From positions 1-19,667 of the forward strand of contig JAUQYW010000125.1 of assembly GCA_030587525.1 (NCBI GenBank): a DNA stretch of 19,667 bases. Reading direction: 5' to 3'. The stretch comes from Candidatus Sigynarchaeota archaeon (lineage in GTDB: Archaea > Asgardarchaeota > Lokiarchaeia > Sigynarchaeales > Sigynarchaeaceae). How positions within the stretch are numbered: the stretch's first letter is position 1; each line of letters opens with the position of its first letter. Position numbers and translations under genes: made by a program. Shown in pieces: positions 1 through 8,288 of the stretch. A model generated the notes under the pieces. The model worked only from the letters and a program-made list of their open reading frames with translations. It had not been told where the DNA came from and searched no databases.

Positions 1-345
1 CCAGAGGACAACCGGTACCTCATCGACATGCTCCGCATCATCGCCAAGGTTATCACGGCCGAGGAACCGGGCAAGAAAATCAAGACCAATTGGAAACCCA
101 TACCCATGAGCGTGGCGATGTTTGCCGCGAGGCTGACCGAAGGCTGGGCGGGATTGACGAAGACCCCGTGCCTGCTGAGCAAGGCAGCCATCAAGGCCGC
201 GAAGCCCATCTCGTTTTATTCCTCCGAGAAAGCTAAGGTCGAGCTTGGCTATAGCCCAGCTTTCACGTTCGAGCAAGCGATCAGGGATCACTTTAGATAT
301 TTCAAGGAACGAGGCATGCTCGGGCTCAAAGGGCGCAAGACATGA
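1..345 (+). CDS. NAD-dependent sugar epimerase/dehydratase (extended SDR), C-terminal part
   Basis: The reading frame is open from base 1, so this is the 3' end of a gene that begins outside the window. About 114 codons remain. The Rossmann fold and the YxxxK catalytic motif are outside the window. What remains fits the C-terminal substrate-binding lobe of NAD-dependent epimerase/dehydratase or dihydroflavonol-reductase-like extended SDRs. The closing pattern ISFYSSEKAKVELGYSP, followed by FEQAIRDHFRYFKERG, is the usual 'S-KA--ELGY-P--..-eai---v-w' ending of that family. Its TGA stop overlaps the ATG of the downstream glycoside hydrolase in an ATGA, so the two are almost certainly co-transcribed and translationally coupled. 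Substrate unknown; a sugar nucleotide is the family norm. Confidence 0.72.
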   Translation, partial: PEDNRYLIDMLRIIAKVITAEEPGKKIKTNWKPIPMSVAMFAARLTEGWAGLTKTPCLLSKAAIKAAKPISFYSSEKAKVELGYSPAFTFEQAIRDHFRYFKERGMLGLKGRKT

Positions 346-2081
346 CAAAAGTCCCAGAATGGGCAAGAGGGATCACCTGGTACCAGATCTTTCCTGAAAG
401 GTTTGCGAACGGGGATCCATCGAATGATCCCACCGCAGACAAGGTGCTGGGGAATTTTAATCCGAAGGCTGAGTCGTGGACGATAACCCCGTGGACAGCA
501 GGCTGGTTTTCCAGGTCAAATTTCGAGCGAAAGTTTAGCAACTCATTCCGGGGATCCATCTTCACTCGACGGTATGGCGGCGATCTGCAGGGCATCATCG
601 ACCACCTCGATTACATCCAGGATCTCGGAATCGGTGGCATTTATCTCACGCCCGTGTTCGAAGCCACCTCGCTGCACAAGTACGACGCCTCGATGTACCA
701 CCACATCGACATCAATTTTGGCCCGGATCCCGCGAACGATAAACAAATGATGGAACGGGAAAATCCCGGGGATCCAGCAACCTGGTCATTCACGAAAGCC
801 GATAAACTCTTCCTCCGCCTCATCAAGCTCGTCCACGAACGTGGCATGCACATCATCATCGACGGCGTGTTCAATCACACGGGCGTGCAATTCTGGGCAT
901 TCCAGGACATCGTGAAAAATGGAAAAAAATCAAGTTTCATAGACTGGTACAAGATCCGCGCGTTCCACCGCACCAGGATCAACGGGTTCAAGTTTTCGTT
1001 CGATAGCTGGTGGAATCTCAACACGCTACCGCTGTTGAACCGGGATGAGCGAAACATGCACCCGGCCCCGAAGAAGCATATCTTCGATATCTCGAAACGC
1101 TGGATGGACCCAGATGGCGACGGGGATCCTGAAAATGGCATCGATGGCTGGCGGCTCGATGTTGCCAGGGATCTGCCCATAGGCTTTTGGAGGGAATGGA
1201 GCAATCACGTCAAAAGTATCAATCCCGGGGCGTTTCTCGCTGGGGAACTCTGGGAAATATCCCCGGATTTCATTTCTACGTGTGGTCCTTTCGATTCGCT
1301 TCAAAATTATGATTTTACGCGTGCCATCAACGATTTCTTCGTCGCTAGAAAAAACAAGGTCTTGCCGTCGAAATTCATCAATGCATTGCAAGCTATCTAT
1401 CGTGCTTATCCCGATAACCAGGATGTCTTGCTCAACTTGCTCGATTCCCACGACGTCGAACGCGTTGCATCGTGGATCATCAACCCGGATCGTGAATTTA
1501 ACGCCGATAGGGACGAACGAAACCCCGCTTATAATCCTAGAAAACCCACGAAGGAAGAATATGAAGTGGTGAAGCTTGTCGTGGCCTTCCAGATGACTTG
1601 CAAGGGTGCTCCAGTAATCTATTATGGAGACGAGGTGGGCATGTGGGGCGCGCACGACCCGCATTGCAGGAAACCCATGGTGTGGCCTGGCTTGAAATAC
1701 GACGATGAGGTCATCGACGAGCAATCAGGCTTTCAATCGGGGCACGGGCGGTATACCGTGGAATTAAATGATGATTTACACGCATTCTATAAAAGAATCG
1801 TGTCAGTTCGCAATCAAAGCAACGCATTGAAGGTTGGGGGTATGACATTCTTGCGGACTGATGACGAAGTATCAGGTGTCGCTTTTGAACGACGGTGCGA
1901 TCCTGACATCGTGGTTGCCTGCTTCAATCCGGGCAACAAACCGCTGGTGCTGGCACTCCAGGATTATCCGCCACTCGTCGACGTTATGACAGGAACACGG
2001 GTGGAGCAAACCAAGCCCGCCACGCGGATCACCATTCCCGCCCGAAAATTTGCAATATTTCGGGCAAAAAATGAAAAATAA
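342..2081 (+). CDS. GH13 alpha-amylase-family glycosidase (neopullulanase/cyclomaltodextrinase-like)
   Basis: A 579-residue alpha-amylase-family enzyme that hydrolyses alpha-glucosidic bonds in starch, glycogen or maltodextrins. All four GH13 regions are visible: I DGVFNH (174-179), II GWRLDVARD with nucleophile D273 and R271, III GELWE with acid/base E302, and IV LLDSHD with H370-D371. The opening WYQIFPERFANGDPSNDP is the start of the (beta/alpha)8 barrel in neopullulanases and cyclomaltodextrinases. Those enzymes usually have an N-terminal CBM34 domain of about 130 residues, which is absent here. A small beta domain follows the barrel. There is no signal peptide, so it is probably cytoplasmic and may work on glycogen or imported maltodextrin. 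The start is fixed by the 4-bp ATGA overlap with the epimerase. Exact specificity cannot be read from sequence. Confidence 0.93.
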   Translation: MTKVPEWARGITWYQIFPERFANGDPSNDPTADKVLGNFNPKAESWTITPWTAGWFSRSNFERKFSNSFRGSIFTRRYGGDLQGIIDHLDYIQDLGIGGIYLTPVFEATSLHKYDASMYHHIDINFGPDPANDKQMMERENPGDPATWSFTKADKLFLRLIKLVHERGMHIIIDGVFNHTGVQFWAFQDIVKNGKKSSFIDWYKIRAFHRTRINGFKFSFDSWWNLNTLPLLNRDERNMHPAPKKHIFDISKRWMDPDGDGDPENGIDGWRLDVARDLPIGFWREWSNHVKSINPGAFLAGELWEISPDFISTCGPFDSLQNYDFTRAINDFFVARKNKVLPSKFINALQAIYRAYPDNQDVLLNLLDSHDVERVASWIINPDREFNADRDERNPAYNPRKPTKEEYEVVKLVVAFQMTCKGAPVIYYGDEVGMWGAHDPHCRKPMVWPGLKYDDEVIDEQSGFQSGHGRYTVELNDDLHAFYKRIVSVRNQSNALKVGGMTFLRTDDEVSGVAFERRCDPDIVVACFNPGNKPLVLALQDYPPLVDVMTGTRVEQTKPATRITIPARKFAIFRAKNEK

Positions 2082-2111
2082 AGGGAAATATAAACCCATT
2101 TCTAATTATTA

Positions 2112-3143
2112 TCACGAACTTTTCGATATCTTCGCCCATAAATCGGTTTCATCGAGGGGCTTGAAATCATCCTTTGCGAATTCATCACGGGCGATCTTGT
2201 AGAGCGCTATGTTGTACTTCGCATCGAATCCGATAGATTCTGCGAGGTTAACAAAGAACCCGTTCAACGATTCGATTTCCGTCACCTTGCTTTTCAAGAT
2301 GAATTTATCCTGGGCCATGCTCGACATCTGCATTTTCTTGATATTTTTCTTGAAAATGATGGTCGACAAGAATGCAGGCAATGTCATCGCGGATTTCAAG
2401 GTCTTCCACGTTGGCAAGGTCTCCAATTTCACTTCGGCCACTCCCGCTTTCATCAAGATTTGCATTCCCTCGTAAAGGACGTTGGCGACAATGTTTTTGT
2501 AAGATTTTACGTCGTTGATTTTTCGCACCCCGAGACCGATGAGGGCGGTAATGCTGTTGGTCAAGATCAGCAGCATTTTGCATTTCATGGCGTCCACGAG
2601 GCGGTCCTCTGCAATGCACGGAAACGCATCAGAAAAGAGGGTAACGATGCGATCACGGTCAGAAATCAGGTTTTTATCGAGAACGCCAAAATGAATGGGG
2701 CCCTTATGTTGATACCCGAATATATTCGGCGCATCCCGCCATGCATTGTAGCAGATGACGCCAAAGATCACCTTGGAGAAATATTTTGGTACTATCGTTT
2801 GATTGACCAATCCATTCTGCAGCGTGACGATGACAGGTTCTTTCTTCATTTTCGACTTGATATCCTTTGCAGCGGCTTCGAGATCGTAGTTTTTGACCGC
2901 GAGCACGACGATATCCGCGGTTGCTCTCTCTGCCAGGTCGGTTATCGCATTCACGGGAATCGCTTTTGACAATTCCTTTTTCCCCAGCAAGTAGGCTTGT
3001 AGCCCCTTCTCCTTCAAGACCTTCACATTCTCGCCACGATCCAGGAAATAAACCTTTTTTCCACGGGACGCAAGCCATCCGCCAACGGTCGATCCGATGG
3101 CTCCTGCCCCGTATATCACGATTTCTGGATTCAATTCGCCCAT
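2112..3143 (-). CDS. Ketopantoate reductase-like NAD(P)-dependent oxidoreductase (ApbA/PanE family)
   Basis: A 343-residue protein with an N-terminal Rossmann motif IVIYGAGAIGSTVGGWLA (GAGAIGS at residues 12-18). The VVLAVKNYD and TLQNGL signatures are typical of ApbA/PanE proteins. The C-terminal helical domain contains DAMKCKMLLILTNSITAL, which resembles the 'K-l--N-----ltAl' catalytic helix of ketopantoate reductase. The family reduces 2-dehydropantoate to pantoate with NADPH for CoA synthesis, but many members act on other 2-oxo acids, so panE is not assigned. An in-frame ATG lies 45 nt upstream (3188). I prefer 3143 because the TATA box at 3208-3221 would start transcription near 3185, and GGGTG lies just upstream of 3143. 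It lies behind the amidohydrolase gene on the same strand with its own promoter. Confidence 0.82.
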   Translation of the reverse strand: MGELNPEIVIYGAGAIGSTVGGWLASRGKKVYFLDRGENVKVLKEKGLQAYLLGKKELSKAIPVNAITDLAERATADIVVLAVKNYDLEAAAKDIKSKMKKEPVIVTLQNGLVNQTIVPKYFSKVIFGVICYNAWRDAPNIFGYQHKGPIHFGVLDKNLISDRDRIVTLFSDAFPCIAEDRLVDAMKCKMLLILTNSITALIGLGVRKINDVKSYKNIVANVLYEGMQILMKAGVAEVKLETLPTWKTLKSAMTLPAFLSTIIFKKNIKKMQMSSMAQDKFILKSKVTEIESLNGFFVNLAESIGFDAKYNIALYKIARDEFAKDDFKPLDETDLWAKISKSS

Positions 3144-3207
3144 ATTATCACAGCACCCTAATAGTAAACGGTTGATAAATCGATTCAAAAGAAAATTCTA
3201 CGCGTAT

Positions 3208-3221
3208 CTATAAAAATATAG
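3208..3221 (-). promoter_or_regulatory. TATA box of the ketopantoate reductase-like gene
   Basis: CTATATTTTTATAG on the minus strand lies between the amidohydrolase stop and the oxidoreductase start. Spacing of about 25 nt puts transcription start near 3185 and leaves a leader of about 40 nt to the ATG at 3143. Confidence 0.55.
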
Positions 3222-3228
3222 ACTTGAT

Positions 3229-3244
3229 GGAAAGAAAAAAAGGT
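3229..3244 (-). terminator. Poly-T terminator of the amidohydrolase gene
   Basis: Directly after the TAG stop the minus strand reads ACC followed by seven T and then CTTTCC. This is a typical hairpin-free archaeal oligo-T terminator, and the next gene's TATA box begins just beyond it. Confidence 0.5.
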
Positions 3245-4561
3245 CTACTTTCTCTTCGGATCAAACAATTGCTTTGGACTCTCGTAAAGAACCTGCTTTG
3301 CAAGGGCGAGCGCATCAGTCTCCGTTAACACAAGTCCCCGTTCATGAAGGTCTTCGAGGGCGCGTATAACAACATCCTTGGCCATAAGTAACGCCCCATA
3401 ACTTCCTTCCACGCACCTGCAATCGCCTCCGAACGCGCTTGTCCTGAATACAGGAACGGGATCGGCCATCGTGCCCACCTCGATCAATTCTATCAGGTTC
3501 CGGGTCGCAGCGGTCGGGGAGATGATGGGCAACCAGCACAGGTCCGCGTGCACGTTGGTGATCTGGTGCAACATTCCAGCGAGATTATTATACGGAAAAT
3601 TGCCGTGGAACAGATCAAATTTCAAGTCAGGAAACTTCTCGAACAAGTGGCTCATATTGATCGCGTTCGAATCACCATAGAGCATGCGAGCCAGCCCCGT
3701 GTGCATCTGCACCGGAACCTTCCAGTTCAAGGCAGTCCATTCCAGGACTTGATGAAACATGTAATCGCCGAATTTCCACAATTCTTGCTCGGAAAAATTA
3801 TGGGCGTTGTAGAGCTTGGCAATGGAGCTCGTATCTTCGTCAGGTTCCGGGAAGTAGAGGGGCCGCGTGTATGCGCACTGGTTCTTCAGGCAAATGTAAT
3901 TCCCGCTGGTCTTGAAATACTCAAGCAACTTGGTCGTGGCATGGCAATAATCATCCAGCGATTGGAACTCGGAAGCTTTCATATGCAAGTGCTCAGCCGC
4001 GAACTTGTAGACGATGGCTGATCCTTTCGTGATCTCTCTAGGCACCTGGATGCCGTTCAAGATGGAAGGGATACCCGCGGCAGCACGCATGGCGGGAACT
4101 TTCTTGGTCATGCCGAGATGCTGATCGAGGTCGATGTTGAGGATCGCCGTTTCCACGTGCATCTTGTTTTCGACGATATCTTTCAAGTGGCCCATCGGAT
4201 CTTCGTGATATACTTCTTTCAAGATCGTATCGAGTTTCTCCAGGTATTCCTTGGTAACGGGGGGTTCAATCCCGTAGAGCTCTTCGATCGCCCATAACAT
4301 GCTCTTCAAGTAGCCCGTGTTTCGATACTGGTTAACCCGATCGAGCCATGCTGTGGTTCCGGGTTTCGTGGGGACGTTGTACAAGTAACATCCATTGAAG
4401 ACATGGGGCAACATCACGCCGGTCTTTTCGATGGTATCGATCCATTCCTCCGGCGGCGTGGTATGCTCATGCGTGTCGATAACTTTCACGTCTACAAGTT
4501 CGTCCCAAAGACGATTATAAAACGAGGAGCATTTTTCCCGCAATTTTGAAAAATATGGCAT
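3245..4561 (-). CDS. Amidohydrolase-superfamily protein (uronate isomerase/Amidohydro_2-like)
   Basis: A 438-residue TIM-barrel metal enzyme candidate. The strand-1 motif VIDTHEHT gives the HxH pair (H31, H33). Later metal or catalytic ligands appear as VQMHTGLARM (H287), FDLFHGNFP (H319) and AFGGDC (D380). K226, in ICLKNQCAY, could correspond to a strand-4 position but is not a confident ligand. The order HxH...H...H...D fits the amidohydrolase superfamily. The spacing and length recall glucuronate isomerase-like and Amidohydro_2 proteins rather than classical cyclic amidases. There is no signal peptide or membrane segment. Reaction and substrate are unknown; hydrolysis, decarboxylation or aldose-ketose isomerisation of a small carboxylated compound are all possible in this group. 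It is divergent from the coiled-coil gene at 4740 and upstream of the ketopantoate reductase-like gene. Confidence 0.8.
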   Translation of the reverse strand: MPYFSKLREKCSSFYNRLWDELVDVKVIDTHEHTTPPEEWIDTIEKTGVMLPHVFNGCYLYNVPTKPGTTAWLDRVNQYRNTGYLKSMLWAIEELYGIEPPVTKEYLEKLDTILKEVYHEDPMGHLKDIVENKMHVETAILNIDLDQHLGMTKKVPAMRAAAGIPSILNGIQVPREITKGSAIVYKFAAEHLHMKASEFQSLDDYCHATTKLLEYFKTSGNYICLKNQCAYTRPLYFPEPDEDTSSIAKLYNAHNFSEQELWKFGDYMFHQVLEWTALNWKVPVQMHTGLARMLYGDSNAINMSHLFEKFPDLKFDLFHGNFPYNNLAGMLHQITNVHADLCWLPIISPTAATRNLIELIEVGTMADPVPVFRTSAFGGDCRCVEGSYGALLMAKDVVIRALEDLHERGLVLTETDALALAKQVLYESPKQLFDPKRK

Positions 4562-4562
4562 G

Positions 4563-4606
4563 ATCCCTTATCGACCACCTTGGAAAAAAACTATACCATA
4601 AGGGAT
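4563..4606. promoter_or_regulatory. Inverted repeat around the amidohydrolase promoter
   Basis: ATCCCTTAT (4563-4571) and its exact reverse complement ATAAGGGAT (4598-4606) flank a 26-bp spacer. The spacer contains GGTATAG followed by seven T, a plausible TATA region for the minus-strand gene that starts at 4561. The left arm touches the start codon. It is a candidate operator, or a hairpin in the leader. Confidence 0.4.
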
Positions 4607-4701
4607 TGGGATGTCACGTGCATATTATGCACAATTCAGTTTGTATCGATTTTCTATGGCGGAATAATTTCCTAGAAAATATTATTATTTGTCACTGGTT
4701 G

Positions 4702-4710
4702 TTTTTAATA
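4702..4710 (+). promoter_or_regulatory. TATA box of the coiled-coil gene
   Basis: TTTTTAATA precedes the ATG at 4740 by about 30 nt, so the transcript would have a leader of only about 8-10 nt. GAGGG at 4732-4736 could serve as a Shine-Dalgarno site if the start is a few bases earlier. Confidence 0.45.
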
Positions 4711-4739
4711 GGAGCACAAGAATAATGGATTGAGGGTAA

Positions 4740-5252
4740 ATGGCTCAAGACACACAAGGTGAACAGATACTCGACGTGGTGAAGAAGACCCTGGTGCAGT
4801 TCGACCTGCTCTGCAAAGATCTCGAAAGAGCCAAGAAACTTGCGGCCGGGGGGATATCCAAGGGAGAGATCTCAAAATTGCAAGCAGAGCTAGCGAAATG
4901 CCAGTCGGAGCGCCAAAAGCGCGAGGGTGAATTCGGAAAATGGGAAAATGCTTGCCGTGACTTGATCCAGAAAAATGCTGACAAGAACAAGAAAAAGATC
5001 CAGAAAATCTACAGCAAGCTCCAAGAAGAGGTTGCCGCGACGGCAGAGGTCGACAAGAAAGCCCAGGAAGTGCAGGTAAAACTGAACGAGCTCACGAAAT
5101 TTGCCGAGGGTAGCATGCCGTCGCTCGAAGCACTGAAGAAACAATACACCACGACCTTCGAGATCATCCAAGGTTTCCGCCAAACTATCCCGGAAATCTA
5201 TAACCGAGCAGAACGCGAAACGGGCATCTATTTCTTCACGATGCCGAAGTAA
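4740..5252 (+). CDS. Coiled-coil protein of unknown function
   Basis: A 170-residue, highly charged, mostly helical protein that I do not recognise. Residues about 15-120 are rich in Lys, Glu and Gln with leucine/isoleucine spacing that suggests coiled coil. A short Gly-Gly-Ile break (AAGGISKGE) separates an N-terminal helix from the long central helices. The C-terminus (TGIYFFTMPK) is hydrophobic but too short to span a membrane. There are no cysteines likely to bind metal beyond three scattered ones, and no signal peptide. It is cytoplasmic by default and possibly an oligomeric or scaffold protein. The gene stands alone behind its own TATA box and is convergent with the YkgJ-like gene (8-bp gap). 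Confidence 0.7.
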   Translation: MAQDTQGEQILDVVKKTLVQFDLLCKDLERAKKLAAGGISKGEISKLQAELAKCQSERQKREGEFGKWENACRDLIQKNADKNKKKIQKIYSKLQEEVAATAEVDKKAQEVQVKLNELTKFAEGSMPSLEALKKQYTTTFEIIQGFRQTIPEIYNRAERETGIYFFTMPK

Positions 5253-5260
5253 TTCGCTTC

Positions 5261-5995
5261 TCACGTTTTTAATTCTATTTCCTCCTCGAAGCGGGCCCTC
5301 ACGTTTTCGATAAGCAAGGCAATCTTGTAAAAATCAAGCCGCCAACCGGTTTCCTTGCTCGCATCGAACGCCATACCAAGCACTTGGTCGGGTACGCGCT
5401 TGAATTCGAGAAGGGAAACGAGTTCCATCAAATCTAGGACCGTTCCTTGTTCGAAACACGCCGGGTTGCACATAGCCTCGCCATCATGAAACACGAAAAA
5501 TCCAGCAGGATATATTTTACATTCGAGCGGCTTGACATCGTGGATAGTGCATGTTTTTTCACATGATGAATAAAAAATGCAACTTTCCTCGTCGCTCTGC
5601 TGGATAATGGCTACATTCGGGTTGATTTGCAAAATTTTCTTGATGATGCCTTGTGACAACGTATCCCGGCACGCCAAGAATTCTCCTTTCGTCATGAACT
5701 GGAAATACTCCCGATCCGCGGGAAGCGTGATGAAGGGGAGCAAGAAATGCAGCTTTTTTTCGAGGTACACGTGGAGATCAGCCCAAGAAATGCCGATCTG
5801 GTAAGTCTCGCAACATTTTCCGCATTGATCGCAAGTAAACTTGATGGGTTGCTCGATCGTGATGGATGCCATGTCTTTCGCGACTGATTCGATGAGCGCG
5901 GATGGCTTTTCAACGAGTTTCTCGATCTCTACGAATATTTGAGTGCTCTTCATCGTGGATATCTTCCGGACGTAATCTTTCAGCTCATCCCACAT
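5261..5995 (-). CDS. YkgJ-type cysteine-cluster protein
   Basis: A 244-residue protein with a YkgJ/CxxCxxCC domain, a putative zinc- or iron-sulfur-binding fold. The first cluster is C55-x2-C58-x2-C61-C62 (TCDQCGKCC). The second half has C139, C145, C149 in CTIHDVKPLEC (C149, C159), then IYPAG, then C176 and C180. The 'C-IH--KP-EC--YP' block is the family hallmark. About 50 residues precede the domain and are helical. Members occur across bacteria and archaea and no enzymatic activity is firmly established. The start at 5995 is an ATG; Met15 is an alternative. It is divergent from the DUF4139-like pair and convergent with the coiled-coil gene. Confidence 0.85.
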   Translation of the reverse strand: MWDELKDYVRKISTMKSTQIFVEIEKLVEKPSALIESVAKDMASITIEQPIKFTCDQCGKCCETYQIGISWADLHVYLEKKLHFLLPFITLPADREYFQFMTKGEFLACRDTLSQGIIKKILQINPNVAIIQQSDEESCIFYSSCEKTCTIHDVKPLECKIYPAGFFVFHDGEAMCNPACFEQGTVLDLMELVSLLEFKRVPDQVLGMAFDASKETGWRLDFYKIALLIENVRARFEEEIELKT

Positions 5996-6134
5996 GTGCG
6001 CATCCGTTCGGCTACTGAGATGGTTTTTTCGTATGCTTTCAAGGAGTGTTGCTATCTATCTCACCATCGCATCATTCGAGGAACCTTGGGAATATCATTA
6101 ATAATTGTGCATCCCATAAGATCTCGTCTAATTG

Positions 6135-6180
6135 TCTGGTTTACTGATTTAAAAAGGTCTGGTTCACTGATTTAAAAAGG
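6135..6180 (+). promoter_or_regulatory. Tandemly duplicated promoter segment before the DUF4139-like pair
   Basis: Two adjacent 23-bp copies (6135-6157 and 6158-6180) differ at one base. Each contains CTGATTTAAAAAGG, an archaeal TATA-like element. The upstream copy is correctly placed for a start near 6175 and an mRNA with an AAAGGA ribosome site before the ATG at 6192. The downstream copy would start transcription at or inside the coding region. Confidence 0.6.
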
Positions 6181-6191
6181 AAAGGATATCG

Positions 6192-8285
6192 ATGACAGAT
6201 GCAACTTCAAGCAGCCCAGTGCTGAAAGTACAAGAAGTGACACTTTTCAAGCACGGGGTGTCGTTCTTTACATTGAAAGGGAAGGTCAAGGGATCAACGA
6301 CCATTTCCCTGGAATTCAAGAAAAACGAGATGAATGACGTCCTGAAATCGCTACTCGTGTTGGACATGAACGGTGGCTATGTATCATCCATTGCTTACGA
6401 TGCCGATCAAGACATTGGTAAAATCCTTGAGAACGTGGCGGTGGACCTTGCGAGCAAAGGGAGTTTCACGAGCCTCGTCGAAAATTTCAAGGGTGCCAGC
6501 GCGCAGCTTGACTTGAACGGGAACGTCGTGATCACGGGCCGCGTCATGGGGATCCAGGATTACACGTCCCTGGTTGAACAACGCGAGTTTACAAGGCCAT
6601 CTCTCGTGATTTTAGACACGAGCGGGAACATCGTCCAGGTAAAGTTTTCCGACATCAAGGGCTTGAAGCTTTCCGATCCCAAGCTGCAAGGTGATCTCGA
6701 TTTTTACCTCGATACGATCATCGCTGGAAAAAAAACCGATGCCAAGCGTATCTTCATTCATTGCGAGGGGGAAGGAGTCGCTGAAAGGGAAATCCAGGCA
6801 AGTTACATCCTGGAAAGTCCCGTGTGGAAAACGAGCTATCGCATGTTGATGCCGGATGATCCGAAGGAAGAAAAGAGTTTCTTGAGTGGCTGGTGCCTCG
6901 TCGAAAACACCACGGAACAAGATTGGGATGATATCAACATTGCCATGGTCGCCGGCATGCCAGTCTCGTTCGTGTGTCCCATCTACCCGCCGACATACAT
7001 AACTCGACCCGTCGTGCAACCGCCTAAAGCTGCCCAAATCGGCCCCGCTGCCATCGAGGACACCGTCGACAAGGAAATGGAATTCGATGAAGTTGAAGCG
7101 GGCGAGATGAAGAAAAAGGAATCAGGACGCAGGGCAGGTTTTGGTGGAGGTGCTCCAGGAGCACCGCCGATGTCACGTGCGATGACCGCACCACGGGCGG
7201 CCGCGCCAGCGCCCATGAAGGCCGGGATCAAGCAAGTGATGGAACAAACCAAGGCACAAGTGAGCACCAAGGACATGGGCGAGTTGTTCGAGTACCGGAT
7301 TTCCAAGCCTGTCACGATCAAGCGAAAACAATCCGCGCTCGTTCCCATCGTCTCCCAGAATATCAAGGCAAAGCGTCTTCTCCTCTACGAGGAAGGCCAA
7401 CACCCGAAGAACCCGATGGCATGTCTTGAAATCACGAATACCGCGGGCGTGACCCTGGAACAAGGCCCTGTAACCATTTTATCGCAAGATGCCCAGGGAA
7501 ACGGTAACCTTGCTGGAGAAGCGATGCTTCCTTTCTTGAATCAAGAAGAAACCAGGATTTTGTCATACGCGCTCGAGCAAGGTGTCGTCGTTGACAAGGA
7601 GACTGAATCGAGCTCGGCCAGCGTGCATCGGGTGAAATTTGGTGGTGGATACTCGTATGAATATTACTTCCAGAATCGTAGCACGACCTACAAGGTGCAG
7701 AATAAAACCGAGAAAGAGCACGTGCTATACATCGATCATCCCAAGACCGCGGGTTACGAACTCTACGAGACGAAGCTTACACCCAAGGACACGCCGAATC
7801 ACCACCGGTTCACGATAGATCTAACATCAAAACAAAACGTCAAGACCGTCGTGAACGAGCGATACGAGACGTATTCTTCGTATTACTTGTGGGATATGAA
7901 CAAGAAAACCTTGCTTGAATACGTGCGGCGATACTTGGAGAAAAAATGGATCAAGCCCGACGAGGAATCGTTGCTTAACCAGATCGCCGAAATTCTCGAG
8001 AAACTCAACGACGTCAAGCAAGTGCTCTCCAAGCGCCAGACGGAGCTGAACGAAATCTTCCAGGAACAAGACCGGTTGCGGAGGAACCTGGGCAGCATGA
8101 GCAAGACCCCATCTCGATCAGAATCGGAACTCCGGGAGAAGTACGTGACAAAACTGGATGGCCAGGAAACGCGACTTGAAGAAATCCGTGCGGAGATCAA
8201 GGTGCTACAAGCACAAAGCGATGAATTGTCGTCGCAAGTCTCCAAACTGATGAATAACCTTGAAAATGTAGCGAAGGGTGCATGA
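6192..8285 (+). CDS. DUF4139-like protein, copy 1
   Basis: A 697-residue protein resembling DUF4139-domain (mucoidy-inhibitor-A-like) proteins. The recognisable block is ESPVWKTSYRM (209-219), then the SGWCLVENT turn and VAGMPVSF (253-260), the usual 'P-WrpsYr-...-vv-N-tgedW--v-l-l-sg-P' pattern. The N-terminal 170 residues (LFKHGVSFF...) form a beta-rich domain of their own. A Gly/Ala/Pro-rich linker occupies roughly 313-343. The second half of the beta domain follows, then a C-terminal coiled coil (about 595-695). Unlike many bacterial relatives it has no signal peptide or membrane anchor. Biochemical role unknown. AAAGGA at 6180-6185 supports the ATG at 6192. It is followed after 3 bp by a full-length paralogue. 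Confidence 0.75.
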   Translation: MTDATSSSPVLKVQEVTLFKHGVSFFTLKGKVKGSTTISLEFKKNEMNDVLKSLLVLDMNGGYVSSIAYDADQDIGKILENVAVDLASKGSFTSLVENFKGASAQLDLNGNVVITGRVMGIQDYTSLVEQREFTRPSLVILDTSGNIVQVKFSDIKGLKLSDPKLQGDLDFYLDTIIAGKKTDAKRIFIHCEGEGVAEREIQASYILESPVWKTSYRMLMPDDPKEEKSFLSGWCLVENTTEQDWDDINIAMVAGMPVSFVCPIYPPTYITRPVVQPPKAAQIGPAAIEDTVDKEMEFDEVEAGEMKKKESGRRAGFGGGAPGAPPMSRAMTAPRAAAPAPMKAGIKQVMEQTKAQVSTKDMGELFEYRISKPVTIKRKQSALVPIVSQNIKAKRLLLYEEGQHPKNPMACLEITNTAGVTLEQGPVTILSQDAQGNGNLAGEAMLPFLNQEETRILSYALEQGVVVDKETESSSASVHRVKFGGGYSYEYYFQNRSTTYKVQNKTEKEHVLYIDHPKTAGYELYETKLTPKDTPNHHRFTIDLTSKQNVKTVVNERYETYSSYYLWDMNKKTLLEYVRRYLEKKWIKPDEESLLNQIAEILEKLNDVKQVLSKRQTELNEIFQEQDRLRRNLGSMSKTPSRSESELREKYVTKLDGQETRLEEIRAEIKVLQAQSDELSSQVSKLMNNLENVAKGA

Positions 8286-8288
8286 TAC

